The notes beneath the pieces were generated by a model. It made no database searches. It worked only from the letters and a program-made list of their open reading frames with translations, and was not told the DNA's origin. The position numbers were made by a program, and so were the translations under genes. DNA of 64,000 nucleotides from Streptomyces venezuelae (GTDB taxonomy: Bacteria; Actinomycetota; Actinomycetes; Streptomycetales; Streptomycetaceae). Below, piece after piece: positions 63,305-64,000 of the stretch; within the stretch, counting starts at the first letter, position 1, and each line of letters begins with the position of its first letter. The stretch spans positions 1,984,001 through 2,048,000 of the forward strand of contig NZ_CP029194.1 of assembly GCF_008642375.1 (NCBI RefSeq), in the 5' to 3' direction.

Positions 63305-64000
63305 TCACTCCTCCAGCAGGGTGAGGGCCCCGTCCGCATCCCGGTCGTAGCTTCCGCTGGTCGCGCCCTCGACCTTGCCGTGCTTCAGCCAGTGCTCGGA
63401 CATGGTGTGCACCAGCTTGGCCTGGCGCTCCCAGAGCAGCTGGTGGCCCGCGCAGGAGATCCGGAACATCAGTTTCTTCGTCCCGGGGATCTTCCGGTAG
63501 AGCTCGGGCGTCGAGAAGTACGTCAGGCCGAGGTCCGGCGAGGTGTTGATGATCGAGTCGTGCTCCCCGTACACGATGCACACGGGCACCCTGTCGCCGA
63601 GGACCTTGTGCAGCTGCACGGTGGTGGAGTTCCAGCCCCACCAGTAGGAGTTCCGGATCCGGTTCAGCCCGTCCGGGGAGCCGGGGACCGTGCCTCCCCA
63701 GGTGGCGCCGATCGGGTCGGCCGCCATCATCGCCTTCCACGCCTCGTCGAGCATGTCGGGCTCACGCTGGTCGGGACACTTCAGGTCCCTCTCCCAGGAG
63801 AGTTTGAGACCGTCCTTGGTGCCCACCGTCATCGGATAGGCGAAGGCGCCCTCGGGAAGGGACACCGGCATGGGCACCGGGGCGTCGAAGTCGGTCCCGG
63901 CCTTGCTCTTCCTGCCGTTCGGCGGGAAGATCGGCGCCGCCAGGAAGAGGCTGCGCACCTTGCCGGGGTTCTTGATGGCGTAGGGCCCGAGCTGCTGGGC
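63305..64000 (-). CDS. Alpha/beta-hydrolase C-terminal part (5' end outside the window)
   Basis: A minus-strand frame enters from the right edge and ends at 63305 (about 231 residues visible). The visible part carries LGPYAIKNPGKVRSLFLAAP, then a large insertion (IGATWGGTVPGSPDGLNRIR, NSYWWGWNSTTVQLHKVLGD) and the C-terminal half VPVCIVYGEHDSIINTS with GEHD as the acid loop and SCAGHQLLWERQAK as the catalytic His. It is probably an esterase or peptidase-like alpha/beta hydrolase; the nucleophile lies outside the window. Confidence 0.75.
   Translation of the reverse strand, partial: AQQLGPYAIKNPGKVRSLFLAAPIFPPNGRKSKAGTDFDAPVPMPVSLPEGAFAYPMTVGTKDGLKLSWERDLKCPDQREPDMLDEAWKAMMAADPIGATWGGTVPGSPDGLNRIRNSYWWGWNSTTVQLHKVLGDRVPVCIVYGEHDSIINTSPDLGLTYFSTPELYRKIPGTKKLMFRISCAGHQLLWERQAKLVHTMSEHWLKHGKVEGATSGSYDRDADGALTLLEE

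Overview
The window is a piece of a high-GC actinobacterial chromosome, almost certainly Streptomyces. GC content is very high throughout, many genes start with GTG, and several genes are streptomycete landmarks: whiI with a sigma-WhiG-type promoter, the hemE/hemG/hemQ coproporphyrin-dependent heme genes, a SAV_2148-type HEPN protein, DUF3000, DUF4349 and a TIGR04222 protein. I saw no insertion sequence, integrase, CRISPR array, rRNA or tRNA. Most of the window reads as conserved core chromosome with two accessory-looking islands (about 32.9-37.0 kb and 49.8-53.6 kb).

Layout. 0-9 kb: DsbA-like protein, DUF1697 protein, a three-gene carbohydrate ABC importer without its own ATPase, a phosphotransferase, an alpha/beta hydrolase, a DEDDh exonuclease and the HEPN protein. 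8.9-11.2 kb: a two-gene unit that together encodes one copper amine oxidase, with the N2/N3 domains and the catalytic domain on separate secreted proteins. 11.3-22.6 kb: the glycogen-to-trehalose route (glgX, treY, treZ) interleaved with an MFS exporter, a degenerate P450, a DUF1707-FHA protein and an acetyltransferase. 22.6-32.9 kb: housekeeping and orphan genes, including an EF-G paralogue with an elaborate leader. 32.9-37.0 kb: a polymorphic-toxin locus on the minus strand with a WXG-type full-length deaminase toxin, two SUKH-3 immunity genes, a stand-alone deaminase tip and a third, longer SUKH-like gene, all overlapping or nearly so. 37.0-49.9 kb: msrB, murC, a pyrimidine reductase, zapE, OsmC, a PhoX-like protein, PPK2, an XRE/coiled-coil regulator, a polysaccharide deacetylase, an ABC pair and a PTH2 peptidyl-tRNA hydrolase.

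50.2-53.6 kb holds what I consider the most promising undescribed system: a DUF692 (MNIO) enzyme fused to a C-terminal partner domain, translationally coupled to a TIGR04222 membrane protein with a Cys/Ser/Gly tail, followed by a second TIGR04222 protein lacking that tail. MNIO enzymes modify cysteines of ribosomally made peptides; here the obvious candidate substrate is the tail of a membrane protein. 53.8-64 kb: hemQ, hemG, a DUF4349 lipoprotein, a CoA-disulfide-reductase-like flavoprotein, a small RTX-like secreted protein, hemE, DUF3000, whiI, an RNase D-like protein and a truncated hydrolase at the edge.

Start codons were chosen from Shine-Dalgarno sequences, overlaps and family-typical N-termini. 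Family names come from recognising sequence motifs by eye, not from a database search.
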